In this document: piece by piece, positions 44,901 to 53,574 of the stretch
Numbering within the stretch: position 1 is the stretch's first letter
Layout of the letters: each line of letters begins with the position of its first letter
NCBI RefSeq assembly: GCF_900107535.1
Contig: NZ_FNRA01000005.1
Coordinates: 62,001 to 126,000, forward strand
Direction of reading: 5' to 3'
Length of the DNA stretch: 64,000 nt
Source: Pedobacter hartonius
GTDB lineage: Bacteria > Bacteroidota > Bacteroidia > Sphingobacteriales > Sphingobacteriaceae
Made by a program: the position numbers and the translations under genes
The notes under the pieces: generated by a model
What the model was told of the DNA's origin: nothing
Seen by the model: the letters and a program-made list of their open reading frames with translations, nothing else
Databases searched by the model: none

Positions 44901-45117
44901 CTACACTTTCCCTAAAAAGGTAACCGAAAAATTAAAAATTAATAACCTCAAAGTTTTTGTGAGTGGTACAAACCTCTTTACGTTAACCGGCTGGACAGGT
45001 TTAGATCCTGCTAACGGCGCACAGATCGGTGGTAACGGCGGTTCATCAAACACCAGTGTGAACACTTCATTACCCCTCATGCGTACCGTTTCGTTTGGTT
45101 TAAACTTAGGCTTCTAA
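41908..45117 (+). CDS. SusC-family TonB-dependent outer-membrane transporter 2
   Basis: 1069 aa from the ATG at 41908 (MMKNRLIYSCSSK); the frame is open to 41677 but that part crosses the predicted promoter. Signal region LTTLLLLLCSALNQDLLA, carboxypeptidase-regulatory-like domain (ITGKVTDSRGETLIGVSV), TonB box (NDVVVVGYGTQKRKDVTGAV), plug with SVNANTSPLIVLDGVIYN and SAAIYGSKSANGVVLITTK, and barrel ending LGLNLGF-like. Pairs with the SusD-like gene 16 nt downstream; the enzymes that follow suggest a pectic oligosaccharide substrate. Confidence 0.95.
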   Translation: MMKNRLIYSCSSKLRTGKIVLTTLLLLLCSALNQDLLAAVKHAPITITGKVTDSRGETLIGVSVRSSAGPAAVTDAKGVYTLRTEDNATLTFSYIGYAPQEVKVSGRAVININLSENASQLNDVVVVGYGTQKRKDVTGAVTTIRLEDSPKSSVPYVNALEALQGTSGINVGPSTSAGANPNIVVRGQNSVNANTSPLIVLDGVIYNGNLNEINMNDIATYDILKDASSAAIYGSKSANGVVLITTKRGRTDAPTINFSTYYGIQNATRIPEMRTGEDFLQWRKDNMSIRGQDITDITKVLTPLELKAYNEGHNMDWIDEVMQYAPIQNYQVSISGKTDKMNYYFSGGYLDQKGIIYNDKFKKPNFTLKLENNITDWLSYGATGYYSSTDYSGVSPNLYMATYLSPFSYKYVDGTNDQLLQRYPAGNTSLFNPFWGNGTVTTQGYYDDNLERSNSIRGTGFLNAKIPFIKGLNFRFDVTGNRANAKLASFHHEGAEVNTLVPAEIANPLQFLSKANGSMSATSSSNWLINNLLSYTHSFGKHNIDALAGYTRDYTRIESLAVSGSDFAAFGTTSLGYNGLYKATTQTILNGATTSLINEPGNTGGYSKYQNVGYIGRLNYNYAQKYYATLNIRRDGYSAFSEGNKFGWFPGGSVAWALSEENFMKSLTFINYLKVRASYGKTGNQGISPYATQALIGSGYTVFGSTSTAYSTPSSIANNTLTWEKTAALNFGLDFSLFDNRLSGNIDVYKSKTTDQLLTRYIPIFTGFQTVNANIGEVQNKGIEITFNSVNLKTDGGFRWESGYNFWLNRNKLVHLYGLDVNKDGKEDDDIDNSLFIGKSLGAIYDYTVDGVVQSSDTEYMNKYKTATGTNIFVPGDLKIRDLNGDGVIDPKDRSVIGYGKENYNMNLSNTFTYKNFQLFFSINAIIGGGKDNFFMSTNIRGLDPGAVLPTVANWLNKEYWTPAHESTTTVRPNYANTFSYGFYQSRTFARLQNASLSYTFPKKVTEKLKINNLKVFVSGTNLFTLTGWTGLDPANGAQIGGNGGSSNTSVNTSLPLMRTVSFGLNLGF

Positions 45118-45133
45118 TTAAATTATTACAGCT

Positions 45134-46813
45134 ATGAAAGCATATAAACATATATTAATCGTCATCGCAGCAAGCTCCCTGTTGTTTTCTGCCTGCAAGG
45201 ATGACAAGTTTTTAAAAGAAGACCTCAGAGATAAGCTCGTTGTTGAAGGTGGTTTCACGAGTAAAGCACAATTTGATGCACTAAGCGCATCAATGTACCA
45301 CGATGTACAGCTGCTGTATACTGCTGTGGATGGTGTACATGATGCCTGGGTACTTGGACTGGGAACTGATGTGATGTTTGATCCCCTGGATAACACCACA
45401 AAATACAATAACTGGGGTCTGGTAAATTCACAGGAAACGATCTCTGCAGATTTTTTTAATTTGCAGTATGATATGATCAAAGTAGCAAATACTTTGATCA
45501 GCGCAGCAGCAAACCCTGCAGTATTGTGGACAAGTGAGGCAGAAAAAAATGCCACCATCGCTGAAGCACGTTTCTTCAGGGGATTTGCCTACCGCAACCT
45601 GGCCAACGCTTACGGTGGGGTACCTATCGTATCTGAGCCCGTGGCTACACCTAAGGTAGATTTCCAGAGAAGTACCCGTGAAGAGACATGGACTTTTGCT
45701 AAAGCTGACCTGGAATTTGCAAGAACATACCTGCCATTGACTACTAACGCTCCGGGCCGCGTGGTACGTGCTGCAGCAGATCACTTCCTGTCTGAAGTGG
45801 ATATTTCACTGAAGGACTACGATGGAGCTATTGCAGCGGCTACCCGCGTCATCGATGGTACTGATGGGTCTTATGCATTGGTAAACGCCCGTTTCGGAAG
45901 CCGTAATACTACTGCGGCACTGGATATCAGCAAAGATTATTATTATGACCTGTTTGCTATGGGCAACCAGAACAGGCAGACCGGGAACACAGAAGGTATT
46001 TTTGTTGCTCAGTTTGAGGTTACAGCTACCGGTGCCGTAGTACCTGGCGGTGTAGCGGCGCCACCTGGTGTTTCAACTCCTTTTACCAGACCATTGATCG
46101 AAAGGATGATGTGGTCTAAGCCATGGTCACTGGTGAAAGCAGGATATCCCAATGTAGCCAGTGATACGTCTGGCAGGGGGGTAGCCTTCGTAAGGATGAC
46201 CAATTACGTAAACTATACGATCTGGAAAAATTCCGGAACCGATATGAGGAACAATGAAACGAATATCAAACGTAAGTTTTATTTCGGGCCGACGGTTGCC
46301 GCAAGTACTGGCTTTAAGCCCAAAGATCTGATCCCTAAGTCTTTTCTGACCAGTCGTGATGACACCATGTTATACGTATACCCCAACTGGGCAAAATTCG
46401 GGACAGACAAACACATCAACGGAACACCAGATAACGGGTATGTAAGGGATTTTTATGTGATCCGTTTACCAGAAACGTATTTCCTGAGGGCCGAGGCTTA
46501 TCTGAACAAAGGGAATCTTGCCAGTGCGGCTGCCGATTTGAATGTGGTAAGGGCACGTGCAAAGGCAACACCGGTTGCGGCAGGAGAGGTTACCCTGGAT
46601 TATATCCTGGATGAACGCGCCCGTGAATTGTATGGAGAGGAGTTCAGGATGTTAACGCTGGGACGTCTGGGGCTGATCTATGACAGGACAAAACGATTTG
46701 GTTATGAGGCTTCGGCAGCATCCGTTTCACCAAATAACAACCTGTTACCTATCCCACAAACGGCAATCGACAGGAACGTTGGTGCACAGATCGTCAATAA
46801 CCCTGGTTATTAA
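45134..46813 (+). CDS. SusD/RagB-family lipoprotein 2
   Basis: 559 aa surface glycan-binding lipoprotein. Lipobox Cys in ASSLLFSACKDDKFLKE; TPR-bearing SusD core with ATIAEARFFRGFAYRNLANA and YGGVPIVSEP, the RagB-type YVRDFYVIRLPETYFLRAEA, LNVVRARAK and LDYILDERARELYGEEFR, ending IVNNPGY. Partner of SusC 2 and followed by a terminator that may limit expression of the downstream enzymes. Confidence 0.95.
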   Translation: MKAYKHILIVIAASSLLFSACKDDKFLKEDLRDKLVVEGGFTSKAQFDALSASMYHDVQLLYTAVDGVHDAWVLGLGTDVMFDPLDNTTKYNNWGLVNSQETISADFFNLQYDMIKVANTLISAAANPAVLWTSEAEKNATIAEARFFRGFAYRNLANAYGGVPIVSEPVATPKVDFQRSTREETWTFAKADLEFARTYLPLTTNAPGRVVRAAADHFLSEVDISLKDYDGAIAAATRVIDGTDGSYALVNARFGSRNTTAALDISKDYYYDLFAMGNQNRQTGNTEGIFVAQFEVTATGAVVPGGVAAPPGVSTPFTRPLIERMMWSKPWSLVKAGYPNVASDTSGRGVAFVRMTNYVNYTIWKNSGTDMRNNETNIKRKFYFGPTVAASTGFKPKDLIPKSFLTSRDDTMLYVYPNWAKFGTDKHINGTPDNGYVRDFYVIRLPETYFLRAEAYLNKGNLASAAADLNVVRARAKATPVAAGEVTLDYILDERARELYGEEFRMLTLGRLGLIYDRTKRFGYEASAASVSPNNNLLPIPQTAIDRNVGAQIVNNPGY

Positions 46814-46856
46814 TGGAATTTAACGCTCTCAGGTAGTTAAATAATAGTTAGTAGTA

Positions 46857-46896
46857 GCAAGAGCGGGCTGGCAGGATTGCTCCCCTCTTGCTTTTT
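46857..46896 (+). terminator. Intrinsic terminator after SusD 2
   Basis: GCAAGAG plus GGG pairs with CCC plus CTCTTGC with one bulged base and is followed by five T. It sits between the transport pair and the enzyme genes, so partial read-through would set their ratio. Confidence 0.8.
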
Positions 46897-46952
46897 GCCT
46901 TGATGACCATGCTTACAGTTAAACAGGCTTATGCCCGTTTTAAAACCTTTTT

Positions 46953-49172
46953 ATGAGATCAATTTCATTTATTTTATCCCTCATTTTTTGTCTGTCCTTT
47001 GTGCAAGCACAGGCACAGCAGCTGGCGGATTATATTCCTTTAACCCCAAAAGAACACGCCAAAATTGAGCAGTTGCTCAGCGAGATGACACTGGATGAAA
47101 AAACACATCAGCTTGCTTCTTTTTATCCCAATGCCAATAAGAGATTAAATATTCCGCATATGCAGGCAGGAGAGTGCCTGCATGGGGTAGTGGCAGCCGG
47201 AGCCACTTCATTCCCACAGGCTATTGCCTTGGCCAGCGCCTGGGATATGAACCTCGTGGAACGTGTTTCTACCGTGATCGCCGCCGAAGCCCGTGCCCTG
47301 GGGATCCAGCATGTATATACACCGATGCTGGGTGTAGTGCGGGATGCCCGCTGGGGCCGCTTTGAAGAAGCGTATTCCGAAGATCCTTTTCTGGTTAGCC
47401 GTACCGGAGTAGCTTTTATCAATGGCCTGCAGGGCAAAGGAAAGGAACGTTACAATACCAATCATGTGCTGGCTACGGCCAAACACTTTGTTGCCGATGG
47501 CGAACCTGTGTTAGGAGCCAATGGTGCAGCGGTGGAAATATCCCTGCGCAGCTTACATGAGATCTTCCTCGCTCCCTTCAGGGCGGCTGTTGAAGAAGCC
47601 CGGGTAGGTTCAATTATGCCTGCTCACCATAGCCTGAACGGTGTGCCATGCCATATCAACAGTGATGTATTAAATGATATTTTAAGAGATGAATATCACT
47701 TCAGCGGATTGGTGGTTTCTGATAATAACGACATCCGCTGGGTGCAGGACCGCCTGAAGGCAACAGGCAGCCGCGTAGAAACGATCAGAAAAGCACTCGA
47801 GGCAGGGGTACATACTGAGCTTGCCTTTAAACAAACCTGGGGCCCTAACAGAATGTACGGTCCGCCGCTGGCCGAAGCAGTGAAAAACGGACAGATCCCC
47901 GTTAAATTATTAGATGATGCCGTAAGGAAAGTGCTTGAATTTAAGTTTGCACTGCATCTTGAAAATGAAGAAAATCCGATGGGCAGGGAAATGGCACGGC
48001 TTAAAACTGAAACAAAGAACGCTGATGTAGAGGCGGACGTCTTTTTCTCGCAAATTGACGGTTCCCTTTCCTACCCGCGTAAGCATTATAAAAAAGTATT
48101 AAATGATCCTTCTCATGACCAGCTTGCGCTTGAAGCTGCACGGAAAAGCCTGATCCTGCTCAAAAATGCAGGCCAGTTGCTGCCGCTCAGAAAAGATCAG
48201 TATAAAACCATCGCAGTAATTGGCCCCAATGCAGATACGATCCGTTTAGGAACCTACTCTACACAGCAGCCTAAACATTTTATCAGCGTCAGACAGGGGA
48301 TAGAAAATGCAGTGGCTGGCCAGGCAAAGATAGTATATGCCAAAGGCACCAGTATCCAGCATCCGGACGACAGGGAGATTGCTGAGGCCGTGTCGCTCGC
48401 AAAGCAATCCGATATCTGCATCCTCGTGCTGGGTGATGACGATAAAACGGTGATGGAAAATGTAGACCGTGATGATATTGCACTGCCGGGCGCGCAGGAC
48501 CAGTTAATGAAAGCAATTGCCGCTACGGGAAAACCTGTGGTGCTGGTTCTTTTGCATGGCCGTCCTCCGGGCATCCAATGGGCGAAGGAGCATATTCCGG
48601 CCATTTTGGATGGCTGGTTTGCAGGTCAGGATACAGGAACTGCCATTGCTGAAGCCATTTTTGGCGACCTCAATCCTTCCGGGAAATTAACGGTTACCTA
48701 TCCGCGCAATGTATGCCAGGTACCGGCCTATTATAACTCCCTTGCGCCGGGCCGCCCGCGCGAGATCTGGGGTTCTTCATTTGAGCCAAGCTACCCCTTT
48801 GGATTTGGCCTGAGCTATACGAGCTTTGCTTATACAGACTTCCATCTTTCGAAATCTTCGATGACCACAGCTGACACGATATATGCGGAAGTAACCATAA
48901 AAAATACAGGAAAAATGAAGGGCGACGAGATCGTTCAGCTGTATGTCCGGGATGAGATCTCTTCACTGGCCCGCCCGCTGAAAGAACTAAAAGGATTTCA
49001 GCGCATCTCGCTGCAGCCAGGCGAGTCCAGGCAGGTGCAGATCCCTGTCAGCCGCAAATCCCTCGAATTCTGGAAGGATGGCCAATGGATCACTGAGCCC
49101 GGGGAGTTTACCGTGATGGTAGGCCCCAATTCAACAGATCTGACTAATGTAAAATTAAACCTGACCAACTAA
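46953..49172 (+). CDS. Glycoside hydrolase family 3 protein, exported
   Basis: 739 aa with signal peptide (about 1-21, FVQAQAQQ). N-terminal GH3 TIM barrel with NIPHMQAGECLHGV, GVVRDARWGRFEEAYSEDP, ATAKHFVADGEP and GLVVSDNNDIRW, the last holding the catalytic Asp nucleophile; then the alpha/beta C domain (GPNADTIRLGTYS) and a C-terminal fibronectin-III-like domain (SSFEPSYPFGFGLSYTSF, EIVQLYVRDEISS). GH3 members are beta-glucosidases, beta-xylosidases or related; this one could trim side chains. Its stop overlaps the next start (TAATG). Confidence 0.93.
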   Translation: MRSISFILSLIFCLSFVQAQAQQLADYIPLTPKEHAKIEQLLSEMTLDEKTHQLASFYPNANKRLNIPHMQAGECLHGVVAAGATSFPQAIALASAWDMNLVERVSTVIAAEARALGIQHVYTPMLGVVRDARWGRFEEAYSEDPFLVSRTGVAFINGLQGKGKERYNTNHVLATAKHFVADGEPVLGANGAAVEISLRSLHEIFLAPFRAAVEEARVGSIMPAHHSLNGVPCHINSDVLNDILRDEYHFSGLVVSDNNDIRWVQDRLKATGSRVETIRKALEAGVHTELAFKQTWGPNRMYGPPLAEAVKNGQIPVKLLDDAVRKVLEFKFALHLENEENPMGREMARLKTETKNADVEADVFFSQIDGSLSYPRKHYKKVLNDPSHDQLALEAARKSLILLKNAGQLLPLRKDQYKTIAVIGPNADTIRLGTYSTQQPKHFISVRQGIENAVAGQAKIVYAKGTSIQHPDDREIAEAVSLAKQSDICILVLGDDDKTVMENVDRDDIALPGAQDQLMKAIAATGKPVVLVLLHGRPPGIQWAKEHIPAILDGWFAGQDTGTAIAEAIFGDLNPSGKLTVTYPRNVCQVPAYYNSLAPGRPREIWGSSFEPSYPFGFGLSYTSFAYTDFHLSKSSMTTADTIYAEVTIKNTGKMKGDEIVQLYVRDEISSLARPLKELKGFQRISLQPGESRQVQIPVSRKSLEFWKDGQWITEPGEFTVMVGPNSTDLTNVKLNLTN

Positions 49173-51922
49173 TGCGCTTAATTCAACTCAGAACGAAACC
49201 AGGAAATACCGAAATCATGTTGAGGTACATCTCATTGCTGATCATCGGCATGTTAGTTTCCATGTCCTGCTATTCGCAAAAACTTTCATTGTTTGCACTT
49301 ACCGCTGAATACCAGCATAATCCTGTGGGGATAGATATCGCTAAACCCCGCCTGAGCTGGAAGATCATTGCACCGGGAACAGAGGTGATGCAGGCCGGCT
49401 ACGAGCTGCGTGTGGCAACTGACTCTCTTTCGCTGACCAAAGGGAAGAACCTGTTCTGGCAGCAAAACCTGAAATCCGACCAATCTGTCCATATAGAATA
49501 CAATGGGCCTGCACTTGTTTCTTCACAGCGCTACTACTGGCAGGTGAAGATCCGGGATAATAAAGGTAATTCCTCCGCATGGAGCAAACCTGCATTCTGG
49601 GAAATGGGTTTGCTGAAGGCATCCGACTGGCAGGCCAGATGGATCAAAAGTAATCTTGCAGCAGATACTGCGGACGGGCCAAGCCCTATGTTCCGCAGGG
49701 CCTTCACTGTGAACAAAACCCTGAAGTCTGCACGTCTATATATCACCTCTCAGGGAGTATTTGAAGCGTATTTAAATGGGCACCGGGTTGGCAACGATTA
49801 TTTTGCGCCGGGCTGGACGAGCTACAAAAAACGCCTGCAATACCAAACCTATGACGTTACCTCCCTGCTGGATAAAGGAAAGAATGCAGCTGGTGTAATT
49901 GTTGGCGATGGCTGGTACCGCGGGCACCTGGATAAATGGAAAAATATCTGGGGTAAAGACCTTGCCCTGCTGTTTCAGCTGGAGCTGAAGTATACTGACG
50001 GCACCAAAGAAACGATCGGTTCCGATGAAACCTGGAAGTCGGCCACGGGGCCTATACTGACCTCTACCTTTTACAATGGTGAAACATATGACAGCAGGCT
50101 GGAAAAGAAAGGATGGAACCTGGGCAGTTATAACGACAGCAGCTGGCAGCAGGTTGGCATAGCCGATGAAGCGAAGACAAATCTGATTGCCCCGGAAATG
50201 CCGGGAGTGAGGAAACACGAAGTTTTCCATGTGCAGAAACTGATCACTACGCCCAAAGGGGAAACGGTAATCGATTTCGGGCAGAACCTGGTAGGCTGGG
50301 TAGTGCTCAACATCAAAGGTAAACCTGGAGATGAGATCCGGATCTATCATGCAGAGGTACTGGATAAAACGGGTAATTTTTATACCACTAACCTTCGCCA
50401 TGCGAAAAGTGAGCTCAGGTATATCCTTGGCAGTAATACAGTGGAGCATCATGAGCCTCATTTTACGTATCAGGGTTTCCGCTATATCAAAATTGAGGGT
50501 TATAACGGGAAGCTGGATACTGCTGGTATTACGGCAGTAGCCATGTATTCTGATATGCAGCCTACAGGCAGCCTGGTGACGTCTAACCCGATGTTAAACC
50601 AGCTCCAGCACAATATCCAGTGGGGGCAAAAAGGGAATTTCCTTGACGTTCCTACAGATTGCCCGCAAAGGGATGAAAGACTGGGCTGGACAGGGGATGC
50701 TCAGGCATTCAGCCGCACGGCCGAATACAATATGAACGTAGCGGGATTTTTCAGCAAATGGCTGAAAGACCTTGCTGCAGATCAGCATGAGGATGGTGCG
50801 GTTACCTGGGTAGTGCCGGATATGATGTCGAAAACCTCTGCAGGCGTAGCAGGCTGGGGAGATGCGGCGACGATCATTCCCTGGAGCGTTTACCAGGCTT
50901 ATGGTGACCAGCGGATCCTGGACCAGCAGTATGGCAGTATGAAAGCCTGGGTAGATTTTATGCAGCGTAAGAGCGTAGACAACCTGTGGAATACGGGTAC
51001 GCACTTTGGCGACTGGTGTTTTTACAGCCCAAGCCCGACGGATGATGGCGGTAAGGCTGCCGTGACAGACAAGTACCTGATTGCCCAGACATTTTATGCC
51101 CATTCTACACAGCTGCTGATCAATGCAGCCACAGTGCTGGGAAAAACGGAAGATGTTAAAACCTACAGTGTTTTGCTGGAAAAGATCAAAGATGCATTTG
51201 TAAAGGAATATATGACGGCAAACGGCAGGCTGGTTTCGGGTACCCAGACCGCGGCTGCACTGGCGTTATCTTTTGATATGCTGCCTGTTGAAAGGAGGGA
51301 CCAGCTGGTAAAACGCCTGGTTCAAAACATTAAGGATTACGGCAATCACCTTACTACGGGATTTTTGGGAACACCTTATTTGTGCCACGTGCTCAGCCGG
51401 TTTGGCTATGATGATATGGCTTATACCTTATTGCTGCAGGATACTTATCCTTCGTGGTTGTACCCTGTTACCAAAGGGGCTACCACCATCTGGGAGCGGT
51501 GGGATGGGATTAAGGCCAATGGTGATATGCAGGACCCGAGTATGAACTCATTTAACCACTATTCTTATGGTGCTATTGGCGACTGGATGTACCGTGTAAT
51601 GGCCGGGCTCAATACGGATGAAACCGCCACCGGGTATAAGAAAATCCGCATCGCCCCGCATCCCGGCGGCAACCTGACGATGGTGAATGCCGAACTGGAA
51701 ACCCTGTACGGAAAAGCCGGCTCAAAATGGCAGCTGCAAAATGGCATATTCCAGCTGGATGTTACCGTTCCGCCAAATACAACGGCTGAAGTCACCCTGC
51801 CGAAATCTGCGGCTGCGGTGATTACGCTGAACAATAAACCAATGGCAAAGACTGGCGGTAATAGCGATGTTAAGGTTTCACTGGGCTCAGGTACTTATCA
51901 TTATCGATATAATTTTCAATAG
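49172..51922 (+). CDS. Alpha-L-rhamnosidase (GH78), exported
   Basis: 916 aa from the ATG that overlaps the GH3 stop; an internal ATG at 49217 (MLRYISLLIIGMLVSMSC) would give a neater signal sequence and is equally possible. N-terminal Bac_rhamnosid-N-type beta domains (LSWKIIAPGTEVMQAGYELR, SARLYITSQGVFEAYLNG), then the (alpha/alpha)6 barrel with the GH78 signature VPTDCPQRDERLGWTGDAQ (general-acid Glu), TTIWERWDG (second Glu) and SFNHYSYGAIGDWMY. Removes terminal alpha-linked rhamnose, probably in the periplasm. Confidence 0.95.
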   Translation: MRLIQLRTKPGNTEIMLRYISLLIIGMLVSMSCYSQKLSLFALTAEYQHNPVGIDIAKPRLSWKIIAPGTEVMQAGYELRVATDSLSLTKGKNLFWQQNLKSDQSVHIEYNGPALVSSQRYYWQVKIRDNKGNSSAWSKPAFWEMGLLKASDWQARWIKSNLAADTADGPSPMFRRAFTVNKTLKSARLYITSQGVFEAYLNGHRVGNDYFAPGWTSYKKRLQYQTYDVTSLLDKGKNAAGVIVGDGWYRGHLDKWKNIWGKDLALLFQLELKYTDGTKETIGSDETWKSATGPILTSTFYNGETYDSRLEKKGWNLGSYNDSSWQQVGIADEAKTNLIAPEMPGVRKHEVFHVQKLITTPKGETVIDFGQNLVGWVVLNIKGKPGDEIRIYHAEVLDKTGNFYTTNLRHAKSELRYILGSNTVEHHEPHFTYQGFRYIKIEGYNGKLDTAGITAVAMYSDMQPTGSLVTSNPMLNQLQHNIQWGQKGNFLDVPTDCPQRDERLGWTGDAQAFSRTAEYNMNVAGFFSKWLKDLAADQHEDGAVTWVVPDMMSKTSAGVAGWGDAATIIPWSVYQAYGDQRILDQQYGSMKAWVDFMQRKSVDNLWNTGTHFGDWCFYSPSPTDDGGKAAVTDKYLIAQTFYAHSTQLLINAATVLGKTEDVKTYSVLLEKIKDAFVKEYMTANGRLVSGTQTAAALALSFDMLPVERRDQLVKRLVQNIKDYGNHLTTGFLGTPYLCHVLSRFGYDDMAYTLLLQDTYPSWLYPVTKGATTIWERWDGIKANGDMQDPSMNSFNHYSYGAIGDWMYRVMAGLNTDETATGYKKIRIAPHPGGNLTMVNAELETLYGKAGSKWQLQNGIFQLDVTVPPNTTAEVTLPKSAAAVITLNNKPMAKTGGNSDVKVSLGSGTYHYRYNFQ

Positions 51923-51982
51923 GAATTTACAGTAACAGCCTCAGTACAGGCCGTATACGAATAAAATATTAGCGCTAAATAA

Positions 51983-53506
51983 ATGATGAAATTGAAAACG
52001 AGTTTAACCGTACTGTTTATCCTGTCAGGTTTATATACTCACGCACAGACAGTGAATATTAAAGACTTTGGAGCCATTGGTGATGGGCTGAAAATGAATA
52101 CTGAATTTATCCAGAAAGCGATAGATGAAGTAAATACAAAGGGCGGTGGTAAAGTGATCGTACCGGAGGGAACTTTCCTCACCGGAACGGTACATTTAAA
52201 AACAGGCGTAGAACTGGTGCTGCAAAAAAACTCCGTCCTTTTAGGAAGCACCAATCTTGCAGATTATGAAAAGAACGACCGCTGGTATGCGCTTTTAATT
52301 GCCGATGATCAGCAGAACATAGGGATTACCGGTCAGGGAACGATCAACGGGCAGGGGCGTACTTTGGCTTTGAACGTGCTGAAAATGGTAAAGAACGGAT
52401 CGGTCATAGACCCCCTTGTATTAAAACGCCCCAATGAAAGGCTCCGCCCGCAGCTGATAGAGATCCAGCGCAGTGACAAGGTACTGATCAAGGGTATAAC
52501 CCTGCTCAATGCAGCCTGCTGGGTGCAGACCTATAACCATTGTACACAGCTGACCATTGACAGCATCACTGTTAAAAGCACTGCCTACTGGAACAATGAC
52601 GGTATTGACATCCAGGACTGCCAGCATGTAGTGGTGAAAAACTCAAATATCGATGCTGCTGATGATGCGATATGCCTGAAATCCAGCGACCCGAAAAGTG
52701 CCTGTGAAGATGTCCTGGTGACGGATTGTAAAGTACGTTCCAGCGCAAGCGGCGTGAAATTCGGAACGGCTTCAGTGGGTGGCTTTAGAAATATAAGGGT
52801 AAAGAATATCTACGCTTTTGATACCTACAGAACAGCTATCGCCCTTGAAATTGTGGACGGCGGAACGATGGAAGATGTGACCATTTCCCATATCATCGCC
52901 AAAAACACCGGCGGAGCGATCTTTATCCGTTTAGGACAACGCCGGAAAACTTCGCCTCCGGGCATCATCAGAAGGATCCATATCAGCGATATGAATGTTG
53001 AGGTGCCGAATGCGAAAACGGATGCGGGGTATGCACTCGAAGGGCCTCCGGAAGAAGATATCTATCCGCATAACCTGCTGCCTGCACAAATCGTGGGCCT
53101 GCCGGGATATCCGGTACAGGACCTTACCCTCGAAAATATAGTGGTTACTTATGGTGGCGGGGCGGATAAAAACAAAGCGTATGTATCTCTGGATTCACTC
53201 GCTAAAATTCCTGAAATGGCAGCTGAATATCCGGAGTTCAGTATGTTCGGAGAGCTGCCTGCCTGGGCACTGTACGTGCGCCATGCAGAAGGGATCAGCA
53301 TAAAAAATTCCACGTTTAAATACCTCAAAGACGACTTCAGATCTCCTTTGGTATTTGATGATGTAAAAAAGCTGACCATTAACAATTTAAACCTCGCTTC
53401 CGGCAATGGAACACCGGCTGTTATTTTACGCGGTGTGACGCAGCAGTCAATTCAAAAGCTGGTCACCTCTGCTGGCAGTAACGGCAAAATACTGGTTCTC
53501 AAATAA
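51983..53506 (+). CDS. GH28-family polygalacturonase-like hydrolase, exported
   Basis: 507 aa with signal peptide (about 1-21, YTHAQ). Starts NIKDFGAIGDGLKMNTEFIQ, the typical pectate-lyase-fold/GH28 opening. Catalytic signatures: YWNNDGIDIQDCQHVVV (NxD position), AADDAICLKSSDP (the DD pair), and SGVKFGTASVGGFRNIRVKN, where the usual GHG is replaced by a GVKFG stretch. GH28 enzymes include polygalacturonases, rhamnogalacturonan hydrolases and exo-acting rhamnogalacturonan enzymes; the adjacent GH78 favours rhamnogalacturonan. Confidence 0.92.
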   Translation: MMKLKTSLTVLFILSGLYTHAQTVNIKDFGAIGDGLKMNTEFIQKAIDEVNTKGGGKVIVPEGTFLTGTVHLKTGVELVLQKNSVLLGSTNLADYEKNDRWYALLIADDQQNIGITGQGTINGQGRTLALNVLKMVKNGSVIDPLVLKRPNERLRPQLIEIQRSDKVLIKGITLLNAACWVQTYNHCTQLTIDSITVKSTAYWNNDGIDIQDCQHVVVKNSNIDAADDAICLKSSDPKSACEDVLVTDCKVRSSASGVKFGTASVGGFRNIRVKNIYAFDTYRTAIALEIVDGGTMEDVTISHIIAKNTGGAIFIRLGQRRKTSPPGIIRRIHISDMNVEVPNAKTDAGYALEGPPEEDIYPHNLLPAQIVGLPGYPVQDLTLENIVVTYGGGADKNKAYVSLDSLAKIPEMAAEYPEFSMFGELPAWALYVRHAEGISIKNSTFKYLKDDFRSPLVFDDVKKLTINNLNLASGNGTPAVILRGVTQQSIQKLVTSAGSNGKILVLK

Positions 53507-53520
53507 TAATATTAAATTAG

Positions 53521-53553
53521 ACAGGAGATCCTTTGATATGACCTGTTTTTTTT
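53521..53553 (+). terminator. Short hairpin with T-run after GH28
   Basis: ACAGG and CCTGT form a 5-bp stem with a long loop followed by eight T. The stem is weak, so this is a partial terminator at most. Confidence 0.35.
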
Positions 53554-53574
53554 GACCCGATCATCTTTAGATAT